This document shows positions 45,968 to 54,452 of a DNA stretch of 64,000 bases, piece by piece (within the stretch, counting starts at the first letter, position 1; each line of letters begins with the position of its first letter). The DNA lies in assembly GCF_019977735.1 (NCBI RefSeq), contig NZ_AP025019.1:248001-312000 (forward strand), read 5' to 3'. Position numbers and translations under genes: made by a program. The notes under the pieces were generated by a model, which was given only the letters and a program-made list of their open reading frames with translations, had not been told where the DNA came from and searched no databases. The DNA is from Calothrix sp. PCC 7716 (lineage in GTDB: Bacteria; Cyanobacteriota; Cyanobacteriia; Cyanobacteriales; Nostocaceae).

Positions 45968-46915
45968 ATGGCGCCTACACCAACCAATTTATTACATATG
46001 CAAGCAATTACAATGTGGTATCCCTGGTGCTATTTACTCCTAATGGATATTAAGAAAATAGAAACACGTCCTCGCGGAGTAAGATGTCCATTACCAACAC
46101 AATTAATAATCCATTGCAGTAGTCAAAAACCCGATGCAGCAACACAGGCACTCGCTGATAAATATTTAGGTGAAAATTTTAAACCAAAATATGGTCATGC
46201 AATCGGAATTTGTACCTTGACAGGTACAACAAAAATGACTCCTGATTATATTGCATCCCAAACCGCACAAGAAATTGAAGTTGGCATCTGGGAGGAAGGT
46301 CGTGTTGCTTGGCACGTCACCGACAAAATAATATTCAATATACCAATAAAAGTTCCAGGGAAACAAGCGGCACCTTGGAAACCGAGTGACAATTTAATTC
46401 AACGTGTAAACCAAGAATTAAGCTTTCTCAATCAGGATAGCAGCAGTTTTAAAGTAGAAAAAGCATTGCATCATGATTCATATGTAATAGTTTGGAAAAA
46501 CGAGCCAGTAGGGAATTATGACCCCAATGAAGACCCAATAAACAAAGTAGACGAATTACGCGCGCACTGTCTACACATCGAATCAATTGGATTAAAACCA
46601 TGTTTAAGGAATTGCAGTATCTACTGGAATAAGTACGAAATACTTGAAGGGTTTACAGTGGAATCGGGGTTTCCTTGGATAGTTGATGATTATTTCAACA
46701 ATAATAGGGAGTGGCGCCAAATCGATGAACAACATTGGCAATGGTACCAAGACAAACCATGCATTGAGACTAAAAAAGATGCTTTCCTGATATCCGAAGT
46801 TCGCACATACAACAACAGTAACGAAGATGTGTATGTTGCTTGCTGTCAAAAAAAAGGTAAGTATTATGCACAATTAATGACACTCAAAGAATTTAACTCA
46901 ATGGAGGTAAAATGA
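45968..46915 (+). CDS. ASCH domain fused to HIESLGLK module
   Basis: 315 residues. Residues ~11-145 form an ASCH domain: AITMWYPWCYLLLMDIKKIETRPRG is the typical start (P-x-A-x-L-I-x-x-G-x-K-x-x-E-x-R) and LIIHCSSQKP and AIGICTLTG are later strands. ASCH domains bind RNA or modified nucleotides. Residues ~165-315 are one copy of the module shared with 43456 and 46912 (CLHIESIGLKPCLRNCSIYW, FPWIVDDYFNNNREWRQID, VYVACCQKKGKYYAQLMTL). The fusion suggests the module acts with base recognition, but this is inference. It overlaps the next gene by 4 bases. Confidence 0.8.
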   Translation: MAPTPTNLLHMQAITMWYPWCYLLLMDIKKIETRPRGVRCPLPTQLIIHCSSQKPDAATQALADKYLGENFKPKYGHAIGICTLTGTTKMTPDYIASQTAQEIEVGIWEEGRVAWHVTDKIIFNIPIKVPGKQAAPWKPSDNLIQRVNQELSFLNQDSSSFKVEKALHHDSYVIVWKNEPVGNYDPNEDPINKVDELRAHCLHIESIGLKPCLRNCSIYWNKYEILEGFTVESGFPWIVDDYFNNNREWRQIDEQHWQWYQDKPCIETKKDAFLISEVRTYNNSNEDVYVACCQKKGKYYAQLMTLKEFNSMEVK

Positions 46916-48138
46916 ATTTAGTTGATGCTAAACAAACCGACCATAAAATCTTTAGAAATAAAGTGGTAGAAATAGCATTAGAAATACTTCAAGGTACTGA
47001 AGATGGTAATAGATTATCCGCAAGACACCTAAGCCTACTTCAATATGCTGTTAACAACACGATTACAGACGAAGGTATTAAGGAGCTAGAACGAGTTCAT
47101 CAATTGGTCATTGACAACAATTACGTTGATTGGTTCCACGGCATACCAGGTATGAGAAAAAGGCATAATGGTTATATTGAGTACAAAAGTGAAATAATCG
47201 AACATTATTCATTCAGAAATTATCATGAAGAGGAGCGCGCGATTACAGAACTTTATGCAAGATGTCAACACATTGAACTGCTTGGCATTAAACCGACAAT
47301 ACATAATTGTGTACACTTCTGGGGAAAATACGAAAAACTACAGCCTAATGTAATAGCAGGCGCCTACCCATTAGTCATCGACGATTATTTTAGTGGGGAC
47401 AAACGCTGGCGCCAAATTGATAAAGCTCATTATAAACTCATATTTGAAGCCCAACTACCCCTTAAAGTGTTCGAGAATACATACCTAACTGGGGGTAGTC
47501 CCTACATTCATCTTGATGATGGGCAAGGCTTATATATTGCTTGCAAAAAAAATGAAAGTAAATATTATGCTCGATTACTAACAATTAAGGAGTTCCTTAC
47601 TGAAATTAACGAGCCGATTGTAGAACGTCCACCTGTTCAGGTTGATTGGTATCACGGCATAGAACACTTGTATAAGTACTACGACGGCTGCATCAAATGG
47701 AAGGGAGAACTTGTGGAAATCGAATCTCAAAAAGATTCAGAAAACAAAGTATCTCCTAAAGAATTACACTCTCGTTGCTTACATATTGAGTCGTTGGGAT
47801 TAAAACCTAGCGTTCGCAACTGTATTCATTATTGGGAAGAAGATTACAAAGACCTTCGACCAAATACCATTGGCTCCGCAAGCCCGTGGGTGCATGAAGA
47901 CTACTACAACAATGACCCCAAGTGGCGCCAGATTGATGAATATCACTACTACTTCTACCGTGATGAAATATACCCAACAAAGCTTGACGGTAATTTATTC
48001 CTTGATGGCAACGACTGGCTTCACACCGAGTCATGGGAATCAGTACACCTTGCCTGCAAATACGAGGACAGCAAATACTACGCTCAACTCATGACTATCA
48101 AGCAATACGATTTAATTTTCTGCACCAAAACTAATTAA
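46912..48138 (+). CDS. Protein with two tandem HIESLGLK modules
   Basis: 408 residues. A helical N-terminal ~70 residues precede two full modules (~73-232 and ~240-400). Each starts W(F/Y)HGI, runs through RC-x-HIE-x-LG-(I/L)-KP, N-C-x-H-(F/Y)-W, DDYF or EDYY, WRQID and ends with IACK or LACK, SKYYA-(R/Q)-L. Module 2 contains CLHIESLGLKPSVRNCIHYW. Shared residues across all four copies in the region include Arg-Cys, His-Ile-Glu, Leu-Gly, the aromatic W/Y pairs and a C-terminal Lys-Tyr-Tyr-Ala. ATGA overlap with the ASCH gene shows a single operon. Confidence 0.8.
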   Translation: MNLVDAKQTDHKIFRNKVVEIALEILQGTEDGNRLSARHLSLLQYAVNNTITDEGIKELERVHQLVIDNNYVDWFHGIPGMRKRHNGYIEYKSEIIEHYSFRNYHEEERAITELYARCQHIELLGIKPTIHNCVHFWGKYEKLQPNVIAGAYPLVIDDYFSGDKRWRQIDKAHYKLIFEAQLPLKVFENTYLTGGSPYIHLDDGQGLYIACKKNESKYYARLLTIKEFLTEINEPIVERPPVQVDWYHGIEHLYKYYDGCIKWKGELVEIESQKDSENKVSPKELHSRCLHIESLGLKPSVRNCIHYWEEDYKDLRPNTIGSASPWVHEDYYNNDPKWRQIDEYHYYFYRDEIYPTKLDGNLFLDGNDWLHTESWESVHLACKYEDSKYYAQLMTIKQYDLIFCTKTN

Positions 48139-48147
48139 AAAAATTGG

Positions 48148-48176
48148 TGAGTTAGTTGGCTCACCAGTTTAAAAAA
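48148..48176 (+). terminator. Hairpin after the module operon
   Basis: TGGTGAG / CTCACCA stem with an 8-base loop, flanked by an A-run on the left and TTTAAAAAA on the right, so it may work in both directions. Confidence 0.55.
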
Positions 48177-48203
48177 TACTCATTTTTTAATCCAAATATA
48201 ATT

Positions 48204-49448
48204 ATGTATCAAGAAATTACGGCAATTGACTTTTTCTGTGGCATGGGCGGTTCAACCACTGGCGCCACCCGTGCCAAAGTGAATGTCACACACGCAGCAA
48301 ATCACGAAAAGACAGCCATTGAATGCCATGCCGCAAACCACCCAACTACTGAACATGACCTAGTAAACCTACAAACGTGCAGTGTTGATAGATACCCCAA
48401 ATACCCAACATTTGCATTATTCTCCCCCGAATGTCGCGCACATACAGTCGCCAGTGGCAAAGTCAAACCTACACTCCATAAACAATTGAACCTACTCGAA
48501 GATGAGGTTATTGACCAAAACGCTGAACAGTCACGACTAACCGCATATGAAGTGGTACGTTTCACTCAACATCTTCACCCAAAGTTCGCAGTTGTTGAAA
48601 ATGTGGTTGAATTTAGTAAATATTACTTGTTTGATAAATGGGTTAGGGAGATAGCAGCACTTGGTTATAAGTACAAATTACTATCGCTTAATAGCCAATT
48701 CTTTGGTGTTCCTCAAAGTAGGGATAGATTATTTGTGGTATTTTGGCAATCAAATCTACCTACACCGAATCTTGATTACAAACCAGGCACCTACTGTGAA
48801 TTTTGTAACACACATATCAATGCGACCCAGTGGTGGAAGAATCCACGCACGAGTGTTGGAAAATATAGGCAGCAATATATATATATATGTCCCGAATGCT
48901 CTAAACGTTATGCCAAACCAGTAATCGTAAAGCCTGACATCAAAGAGGCAGCGTCAATAATCGATTGGTCGATAAAGGCAAACCTAATCCATGACCGTGA
49001 TAAACCTCTATCACCCAACACGCTACAAAGAATAACAAGACAATTAGAGAAATACAAAAATACTCCTTTCATCAGTAGTGGAGGCGCCGCTGCCATCAAC
49101 CAGGCGTTACCCACAATTACCACCCACGAAAAACACGCACTAGTGATACCTCCCCCATTCTTGGTTCAATATTACTCGCGTAGCGATGCTACTTCTAGTA
49201 TTGACAAACCACTACCCACCATTACAACAAACCCACGTCACGCACTCGCAGTGCCTTCACATTCACTTAGAGTAGAGGACTGTGGTTTCAGGATGTTAGA
49301 GACACACGAATTGAAGTTGGGTATGGGTTTCGACGAGAAAACAATATTATTGGGTAGTAAGAAAGTAAAAGTGAAACTGTTGGGTAATGCAGTTACTCCC
49401 CCTGTAATAACTTGGATAATTAAACGTTGTTTAGAGGTAGTCGCATGA
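48204..49448 (+). CDS. Cytosine-C5 DNA methyltransferase with SPEC motif
   Basis: 414 residues from ATG 48204. Motif I AIDFFCGMGGST, motif IV reads FSPECRAHTVASGK (the usual PPCQ is PEC here), motif VI VVENVVEF, motif VIII PQSRDRLFVV, motif X LLGNAVTPPV. The catalytic Cys is present. A zinc-like pair (CEFC...CPEC) sits in the target-recognition region, as in some phage-type DNA methylases. Repeated LPTITT segments occur before motif X. No partner endonuclease is encoded nearby, so it is an orphan methylase. It overlaps the XRE gene by 4 bases. Confidence 0.88.
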   Translation: MYQEITAIDFFCGMGGSTTGATRAKVNVTHAANHEKTAIECHAANHPTTEHDLVNLQTCSVDRYPKYPTFALFSPECRAHTVASGKVKPTLHKQLNLLEDEVIDQNAEQSRLTAYEVVRFTQHLHPKFAVVENVVEFSKYYLFDKWVREIAALGYKYKLLSLNSQFFGVPQSRDRLFVVFWQSNLPTPNLDYKPGTYCEFCNTHINATQWWKNPRTSVGKYRQQYIYICPECSKRYAKPVIVKPDIKEAASIIDWSIKANLIHDRDKPLSPNTLQRITRQLEKYKNTPFISSGGAAAINQALPTITTHEKHALVIPPPFLVQYYSRSDATSSIDKPLPTITTNPRHALAVPSHSLRVEDCGFRMLETHELKLGMGFDEKTILLGSKKVKVKLLGNAVTPPVITWIIKRCLEVVA

Positions 49449-49750
49449 AAAATATTGGTAAAGCAATCAAATTATTAAGACAAACACATAATTTGAAAGC
49501 ATCAGAATTTGCCAAGGTTACTGGTTTATCAAAATCGTATATAAGTGAAATTGAAAATGGGTATAATAACCCTAGTCTTGACAAATTATCAGTAATAGCA
49601 AAGGCGTTATCTATCAATGTTAGCGAAATATTTCTGATTGCCGAACAACTTGATAATCCGCGTATAATTAATGAAAATACCACTATTGCCAATGTCATAC
49701 ACCCTAAATTATTAGCAATAATGAATATAGTAAAAGAAGTAAAACAATGA
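49445..49750 (+). CDS. XRE-family transcriptional regulator
   Basis: 101 residues. The ATG lies in the ATGA overlap with the methyltransferase stop. HTH region: IGKAIKLLRQTHNLKASEFAKVTGLSKSYISEIENG (helices at ~4-36), typical of XRE/Cro proteins. The small C-terminal part is hydrophobic. As with controller proteins of modification systems, it may regulate the methyltransferase, but no restriction enzyme is present. It overlaps the next gene by 4 bases. Confidence 0.88.
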   Translation: MKNIGKAIKLLRQTHNLKASEFAKVTGLSKSYISEIENGYNNPSLDKLSVIAKALSINVSEIFLIAEQLDNPRIINENTTIANVIHPKLLAIMNIVKEVKQ

Positions 49751-50217
49751 CAACCAAACAAGAAATAAACAAAGAAAACATACTGAAATTAATTGAATCA
49801 CCTGAACAATTTGTTAAGTGGTTAAACAATTTCAACACTATCCAACAAGTTGGATGGGAACGGTGTTGGTTCAAATGTCCAGTTCACAATTATCTAGTAG
49901 ATAAACTGGAATTAGAAGGTTCAAAAATAAAAGTATGGCATAAAACAATTTTATACCGTGTAAATGAAGACGAATGCTGGATATTTCATGAAAACTTAGA
50001 TAAATTCTTGAAAATTAATCGTCGGGATAAATTATCTTGGATGCAACCGTTTCGGAAACCTGGCGCCGGAATGTTGGAATATATTACGCAATATTTCAAT
50101 GGTAAATTCGGAGATATCGAATTTATCGGGGATGACTACGAAAAAGATTTGCTCGCAGCGCAAAGTGCGGGTATTCCATTCAAACATGTTTGGGAAATCG
50201 TGAGAAAGAGTAGTTAA
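49747..50217 (+). CDS. Hypothetical protein, operon partner of XRE regulator
   Basis: 156 residues, ATGA overlap with the regulator. Aromatic-rich centre (GWERCWFKCPVHN). The C-terminus FIGDDYEKDLLAAQSAGIPFKHVW resembles the last motif of HAD-fold phosphatases (GD-x3-D-x2-A-A-x2-A-G-I), but the nucleophile motif DxD is not seen at the N-terminus, so catalysis by that route is doubtful. Confidence 0.7.
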   Translation: MTTKQEINKENILKLIESPEQFVKWLNNFNTIQQVGWERCWFKCPVHNYLVDKLELEGSKIKVWHKTILYRVNEDECWIFHENLDKFLKINRRDKLSWMQPFRKPGAGMLEYITQYFNGKFGDIEFIGDDYEKDLLAAQSAGIPFKHVWEIVRKSS

Positions 50218-50250
50218 TTTTCAATATTTATTACTTAGGATTACTTCTTA

Positions 50251-50293
50251 AAGTGTGAATGTCAAATAGACATAAGCAAACACATTCACACTT
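50251..50293 (+). promoter_or_regulatory. 11-bp inverted repeat before 50309
   Basis: AAGTGTGAATG / CATTCACACTT perfect arms spaced by 21 bases, directly upstream of the next start. Could be an operator or a leader hairpin; no T-tract follows. Confidence 0.55.
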
Positions 50294-50308
50294 ATCAAAA
50301 GTACAATC

Positions 50309-50764
50309 ATGGAATTTTTAAATATTATTGCGTCAATTGCCCATAATTTAATGGGTCGCAACCCTGAATTAAAGGAAGCATCAGCTATCAATCAAGCGAC
50401 CAAGGAGTATTTCAACGAACAAATCGAGCTTTGGGAAAAACTGCGACAAATTAAACATAGTCTCGGTGAACAGGAATGGGAAAACTTCGTGACCTCTTTT
50501 AATGGTGGCGCCAAAACACCAGAACAACTGCTAGACATCTACAACACAATGATAGATTCAAACGAGTTTATCAATGGTATTACGGTAGACGATATTAAAT
50601 TAGTAGTTGAAAAAGAAGGTACATTCACGCAAACGATACTTCCTGCTGGCAGCAAAGTAAAAATATCACGCGCGCACTGGGATAATACGTATCAATTTAT
50701 AGAAATTTGGTCGGCGCCTGATTGCGTAGATTATACACTTCGCCAAAATGTTCTCGCGTTATAG
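50309..50764 (+). CDS. Hypothetical protein
   Basis: 151 residues, helical N-terminal two-thirds (EQIELWEKLRQIKHSLGEQEWENF) and a beta-rich end (KVKISRAHWDNTYQFIEIWSAP). No family recognised. A hairpin between 50780 and 50819 (TATTTGATTA / TAATCAAATA) may serve as a bidirectional terminator with the convergent gene. Confidence 0.7.
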   Translation: MEFLNIIASIAHNLMGRNPELKEASAINQATKEYFNEQIELWEKLRQIKHSLGEQEWENFVTSFNGGAKTPEQLLDIYNTMIDSNEFINGITVDDIKLVVEKEGTFTQTILPAGSKVKISRAHWDNTYQFIEIWSAPDCVDYTLRQNVLAL

Positions 50765-50779
50765 CAGCACATATAAATG

Positions 50780-50819
50780 TATTTGATTAGAATAATAAAC
50801 TATTTATTTTAATCAAATA
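50780..50819. terminator. Probable bidirectional terminator
   Basis: TATTTGATTA / TAATCAAATA perfect stem around an AT-rich 20-base loop between convergent genes ending at 50764 (+) and 50903 (-). Confidence 0.5.
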
Positions 50820-50902
50820 TGTTTATAAGGTTATCCATTAATAAAACGGCAATACTTTACCAAATTATTATTTAAAGTTTTTAAACAAGATGTAAATTAA
50901 TA

Positions 50903-51688
50903 TTAAGAGTAGTAATATGTTGCTTTATGTTGCCTCTTAATCCTACCTTTTTTTTTCGATACCAGCAGTAACTGCGTAGAGAGCGTCTTATATATACTTG
51001 ACGCATTGCTATCGTTAACGCCATCGTATAGTGCGCCAACCAAATCACTAACATGATAAACCTGGTTAGGATTTTGTGACATATAAATTTCGGCAGCCTC
51101 AGAAATACCCAATCCTGCAAACTGCTCCTTGAGTCTATATTTTGATTTTCTCCCTAGAATTTTTGTATCACTTTCTTTACTTGATGAAAGCAAATTTAGA
51201 AGCGGGTAATCCTCGCCAGTAGAACTACTCTCGTTCGTGGCAATATTTCCTACCTCAGACTGCGAATCTTTTTTTTGAGTAGTCACGGCAGATGGCTCAT
51301 CGTAAATATTTGACTCCTGGTTGAAATTATCAGAGGTAGAATAGTTTACACACAAATCAGTTTCGCTAGGTTTTGCAGTTGGTGGCGCCACAGTTTCTGG
51401 GACTATATTCTTTACAAACTCTACTTTTAAAGGATTAATGGCGTTATCTTCTTCGACATCATCGGTCACACCCATAAACTGACTGTATCCTTCTACCATC
51501 ACTCGCAAGTCAAAAACGATTTCCCTGTACTTCTGAATTTTGCTATCTAAAAATTTTAGGTCTTGCTCCAAGAGTATGCGTTCCTTCTGTAGCCTCACAA
51601 TATCAGCACTATATTCATGTATCTGCCGAACGTATTCATCGCGTCTATGCGTAACCTTGTCCTTCGCTTTTGACTTATCCTGTGACAT
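50903..51688 (-). CDS. Coiled-coil protein with C-terminal winged-helix-like domain
   Basis: 261 residues on the minus strand. The N-terminal ~75 residues form a basic coiled coil (RRDEYVRQIHEYSADIVRLQKERILLEQDLKFLDSK in short pieces), the middle is Ser/Asp-rich and disordered, and the C-terminal ~80 residues (GISEAAEIYMSQNPNQVYHVSDLVGALY...STQLLLVSKKKGRIKR) look like a winged helix of the HARE type. A DNA-binding regulator is plausible. It is divergent from 52072 across a 383-base gap. Confidence 0.7.
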   Translation of the reverse strand: MSQDKSKAKDKVTHRRDEYVRQIHEYSADIVRLQKERILLEQDLKFLDSKIQKYREIVFDLRVMVEGYSQFMGVTDDVEEDNAINPLKVEFVKNIVPETVAPPTAKPSETDLCVNYSTSDNFNQESNIYDEPSAVTTQKKDSQSEVGNIATNESSSTGEDYPLLNLLSSSKESDTKILGRKSKYRLKEQFAGLGISEAAEIYMSQNPNQVYHVSDLVGALYDGVNDSNASSIYKTLSTQLLLVSKKKGRIKRQHKATYYYS

Positions 51689-52071
51689 TAGTTTTTACTT
51701 ATGTAAATCTTATACAACCCTACAAAATCACTATACATCAAGACAATTCGCAATTCCGCAAGTGCATAACGCTACAAAATAAAGTCAAAAATTTACAAAA
51801 ATTTACATATAGCACTAGCTCTTAAATTACTTAACCAAATTAAATGTATCTTTTACAATCTAAATTTTGACTGTGCGTAATACAACTAGCTTGATTGAAT
51901 AACCCTCCAATTTGAGTAGGCATCGCTCTTCATGTGAGATGAACTTCATGTGATATAGCTAGTACTATATTTATTTTAAGCTGACCGTATAAAAACAATT
52001 AAATAAAAAACTTTTTTTCAGTAATACGACTTCCATACTGGTTTAGTTGTCAGTAGTATAAGTATTAAAGC
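51689..52071. other. Divergent control region
   Basis: 383 bases without a gene between divergent genes. It holds two direct repeats CTTCATGTGA at 51928 and 51944 (16-base spacing), whose TTCAT half also pairs with ATGAA between them, and a repeated AAATTTACA near 51789-51805. These are candidate operator sites, perhaps for the adjacent winged-helix protein. No promoter boxes are certain. Confidence 0.5.
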
Positions 52072-52677
52072 ATGTTTCAAAAGTTAAAAATTGAGTTAAT
52101 AGCTGGTCTTGTCGTGAGTAACTGTACTTATATACCACCTATAAACTGGGATGAAGATATTTTATTACCAACCCTTCCACCAGTAAACATTTTTGAATTA
52201 AAAAGTAACGAATTTGAGGATTATGTCAACAAACAAAAAATTATAAACGTGCTATCTCAAAGAACCTCGCTTAAAATAGCAGATTGCTTGTTCTATGAAA
52301 AAGATATTCGCGGTATAAACAACATTGTTGGGTATCGAATATCATCTTCAGAAAATAGGTTTGCTATGGGACTATCAGAAGTTCATTCAGAATATAAGAG
52401 CAGTTCGGGATATAAACATTGCCTAAGCTTGCCACTCGAAGATGATAATTCTGAAGAAGCGCGCGTTATACGAACAAACCAGATTAATGATATTCCACCT
52501 CGTCTTATTGAGAAGGTCAAGCATAAACTGATGCTTATCCAAAACGATTGGAATTACAGCAGTTACAACAAAAAAATATTTGAAATAGCGCTGACCACAC
52601 GACATATACTATCTCAGCTTGAATTTGATGCTGAATTATCAGATATCAAACTAATGATTGTGTGGTGCTGGAAGTAA
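52072..52677 (+). CDS. Hypothetical protein upstream of sigma factor
   Basis: 201 residues. Pro-rich start (YIPPINWDEDILLPTLPPVN), then mixed alpha/beta with several Cys (DCLFYE, KHCLSLP, VWCWK at the end). No family recognised. It ends 22 bases before the sigma factor gene and may regulate it or be co-transcribed. Confidence 0.7.
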   Translation: MFQKLKIELIAGLVVSNCTYIPPINWDEDILLPTLPPVNIFELKSNEFEDYVNKQKIINVLSQRTSLKIADCLFYEKDIRGINNIVGYRISSSENRFAMGLSEVHSEYKSSSGYKHCLSLPLEDDNSEEARVIRTNQINDIPPRLIEKVKHKLMLIQNDWNYSSYNKKIFEIALTTRHILSQLEFDAELSDIKLMIVWCWK

Positions 52678-52699
52678 ATAACTAAACTTAACTAAATTT

Positions 52700-53656
52700 A
52701 TGCAAACTCTAACTATAGATGGACTTGGTCAATTTCTAGAAACTATCGGAAAGAAGCCATTACTTACTCGCGAACAGGAAATATTACTAAGCCGTAAAAT
52801 TCAAGCAATGGTAGCTATCGATGAAGCACGCACTTCGTTTCTAGAAAACAAAGGATACACTCCAAATAATGAAGAACTAGCGAATTATTTAAAATATACT
52901 GTTGAAGAATTGAACAAAAACTACTCTATCGGAGTACGTGCAAAAAAACAACTTATAGAACATAATCTTAAGCTTGTTGTTAGCATCGCTAAAAACTATG
53001 TAAATCACGATATAGGAATGGAAGATTTAATTCAAGAAGGGTGCTTTGGATTAGATAGAGCTACCGTAAAATTTGACCCAAGTAAAGGATGCAAATTTTC
53101 AACATATGCAACTTGGTGGATACGACAATCAATAATTCGGTCAATTCATGATAAATGCAGAATAATTCGGCTTCCTCTCCATATTACAGAAGCAATGAAC
53201 AAAGTAAAAAAAGCTGCCAGTCAACTTTACCAAAATGACGGTCAATATCCATCCTTTACAGAAATTGATGCTCTCATTGGTTGGGAAAGTGGAAAAGCAG
53301 CTAAAACCTACAGTTATTATATTATGGCAAGCAAAATAGCCTCTATCGATAAAAAAGTAGGTAGGGAGGAAGATACTGAAATAATCAATTTAATCAGCAA
53401 GGATAATTTGGGTAATTCCTACACACTAGACCCACTTGAAGCTGCTATGTACACCCGAATCGATGATGTAGATAGTTTACTTGATTGTCTTAACCCAAAA
53501 GAAAAACAAGCAATCTGCTTGTACTTTGGCTTAACAGAAAAAGAGATGAGTCTGGCAGGAGTAGGAGAACGACTTAACTTATCGCGCGAGCGTGTGCGCC
53601 AAATTATTAATAAAGCAATCAAGAAACTCCAAAAAAATATCAAAATAGAGGACTAA
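52700..53656 (+). CDS. RNA polymerase sigma-70 factor, group 2-like
   Basis: 318 residues. Region 1.2 (LGQFLETIGKKPLLTREQE), region 2 (MEDLIQEGCFGLDRATVKFDPSKGCKFSTYATWWIRQSI, ~108-147, containing the -10 recognition and melting helices), region 3, and region 4.2 (LAGVGERLNLSRERVRQI, ~285-303). It follows the pattern of cyanobacterial group 2 sigmas, but LDRATVKFD replaces the very conserved LIRAAEKFD, so it is diverged. It may direct host RNA polymerase to promoters of this element. Confidence 0.92.
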   Translation: MQTLTIDGLGQFLETIGKKPLLTREQEILLSRKIQAMVAIDEARTSFLENKGYTPNNEELANYLKYTVEELNKNYSIGVRAKKQLIEHNLKLVVSIAKNYVNHDIGMEDLIQEGCFGLDRATVKFDPSKGCKFSTYATWWIRQSIIRSIHDKCRIIRLPLHITEAMNKVKKAASQLYQNDGQYPSFTEIDALIGWESGKAAKTYSYYIMASKIASIDKKVGREEDTEIINLISKDNLGNSYTLDPLEAAMYTRIDDVDSLLDCLNPKEKQAICLYFGLTEKEMSLAGVGERLNLSRERVRQIINKAIKKLQKNIKIED

Positions 53657-53657
53657 A

Positions 53658-53954
53658 ATGAACCAAGCTACGATGCAAGAAGCATGGAATCAGTTGATGG
53701 ACGGGCACAAGCAAGTTTACCATAAGCACGGTTTCTATGCGCTAGGTGATGCCTACATCATTAGCGGTAAAGACAAAAAGTATAAAGACCAAGTAATACT
53801 AATCGAACGTTGCGAAAAACTACAGCATAACCATTGGGAGTTTAAATGCAGTAAGAAAGATTGTAAATTCCAGCCGACAATCACAACAAATGGTGATGAT
53901 AATAAAGGTAATCTAAAACGCAAGGCGCCTAAACTTCAAATTATTGAAGAATAG
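53658..53954 (+). CDS. Small hypothetical protein after sigma factor
   Basis: 98 residues, starting 1 base after the sigma stop, so in the same operon. Lys-rich; contains HWEFKCSKKDCKFQP, a Cys pair that could bind metal. Function unknown; an anti-sigma or DNA-binding role is possible but not supported by any motif. Confidence 0.7.
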   Translation: MNQATMQEAWNQLMDGHKQVYHKHGFYALGDAYIISGKDKKYKDQVILIERCEKLQHNHWEFKCSKKDCKFQPTITTNGDDNKGNLKRKAPKLQIIEE

Positions 53955-54031
53955 CAAGTATAATCTATATACTTGATGCTTAGTAATAAGATATCTCTTT
54001 GAGTTTAGCTTAATTTGCAAAACCTCTCAAT

Positions 54032-54064
54032 ATCCTAGTCTTATAGCAGGGACTAGGATTTATT
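54032..54064 (+). terminator. Intrinsic terminator after the sigma operon
   Basis: ATCCTAGTC / GACTAGGAT 9-bp stem with a 10-base loop followed by TTATT. A second hairpin, CAAGTATA / TATACTTG, lies upstream near 53956. Confidence 0.65.
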
Positions 54065-54083
54065 ACAACAATCATTTTACTAC

Positions 54084-54437
54084 ATGAACAGTTTTGCGAA
54101 TACAATACGCTCCAAACGTAAAAGTTTAGGTTTAACACAGCATCAGCTTGCTAAAAAAATAAATTTTGATGTAACTTACCTATCAAAACTTGAAAATAAA
54201 CGCAATGATTATCCCCCTAGTGAAGAACTTCTTCACAAGCTAGCCTTCCATTTAAATTTAGAATACAATGAACTGTTAATTAGTAGTGGTCGAATAGAAA
54301 GCAGTGCCTATTTATTATTTTGCACTTTAGCTGAAAAATATTCACAATTTATACCTTTCATGCAAAAAATTAATCAAGACAGTCACTTTGCTCAACATAT
54401 ATTTAAACTTTTAGAGGAAAACGAAAGTGAAATCTAG
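54084..54437 (+). CDS. XRE-family regulator next to iteron-like repeats
   Basis: 117 residues. N-terminal HTH (NTIRSKRKSLGLTQHQLAKKI...TYLSKLENKRNDYPPSEELLHKLA) of the XRE/Cro type, followed by a short hydrophobic C-terminal part. It lies directly before the repeat array at 54453, so it could bind those repeats or control a gene there (inference). Confidence 0.88.
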   Translation: MNSFANTIRSKRKSLGLTQHQLAKKINFDVTYLSKLENKRNDYPPSEELLHKLAFHLNLEYNELLISSGRIESSAYLLFCTLAEKYSQFIPFMQKINQDSHFAQHIFKLLEENESEI

Positions 54438-54452
54438 CTCCCGGCACTATGA

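Noticed and set aside
49747-50217. HAD-family phosphatase
   Set aside because: Only the last motif is suggestive; the nucleophile DxD motif is missing.
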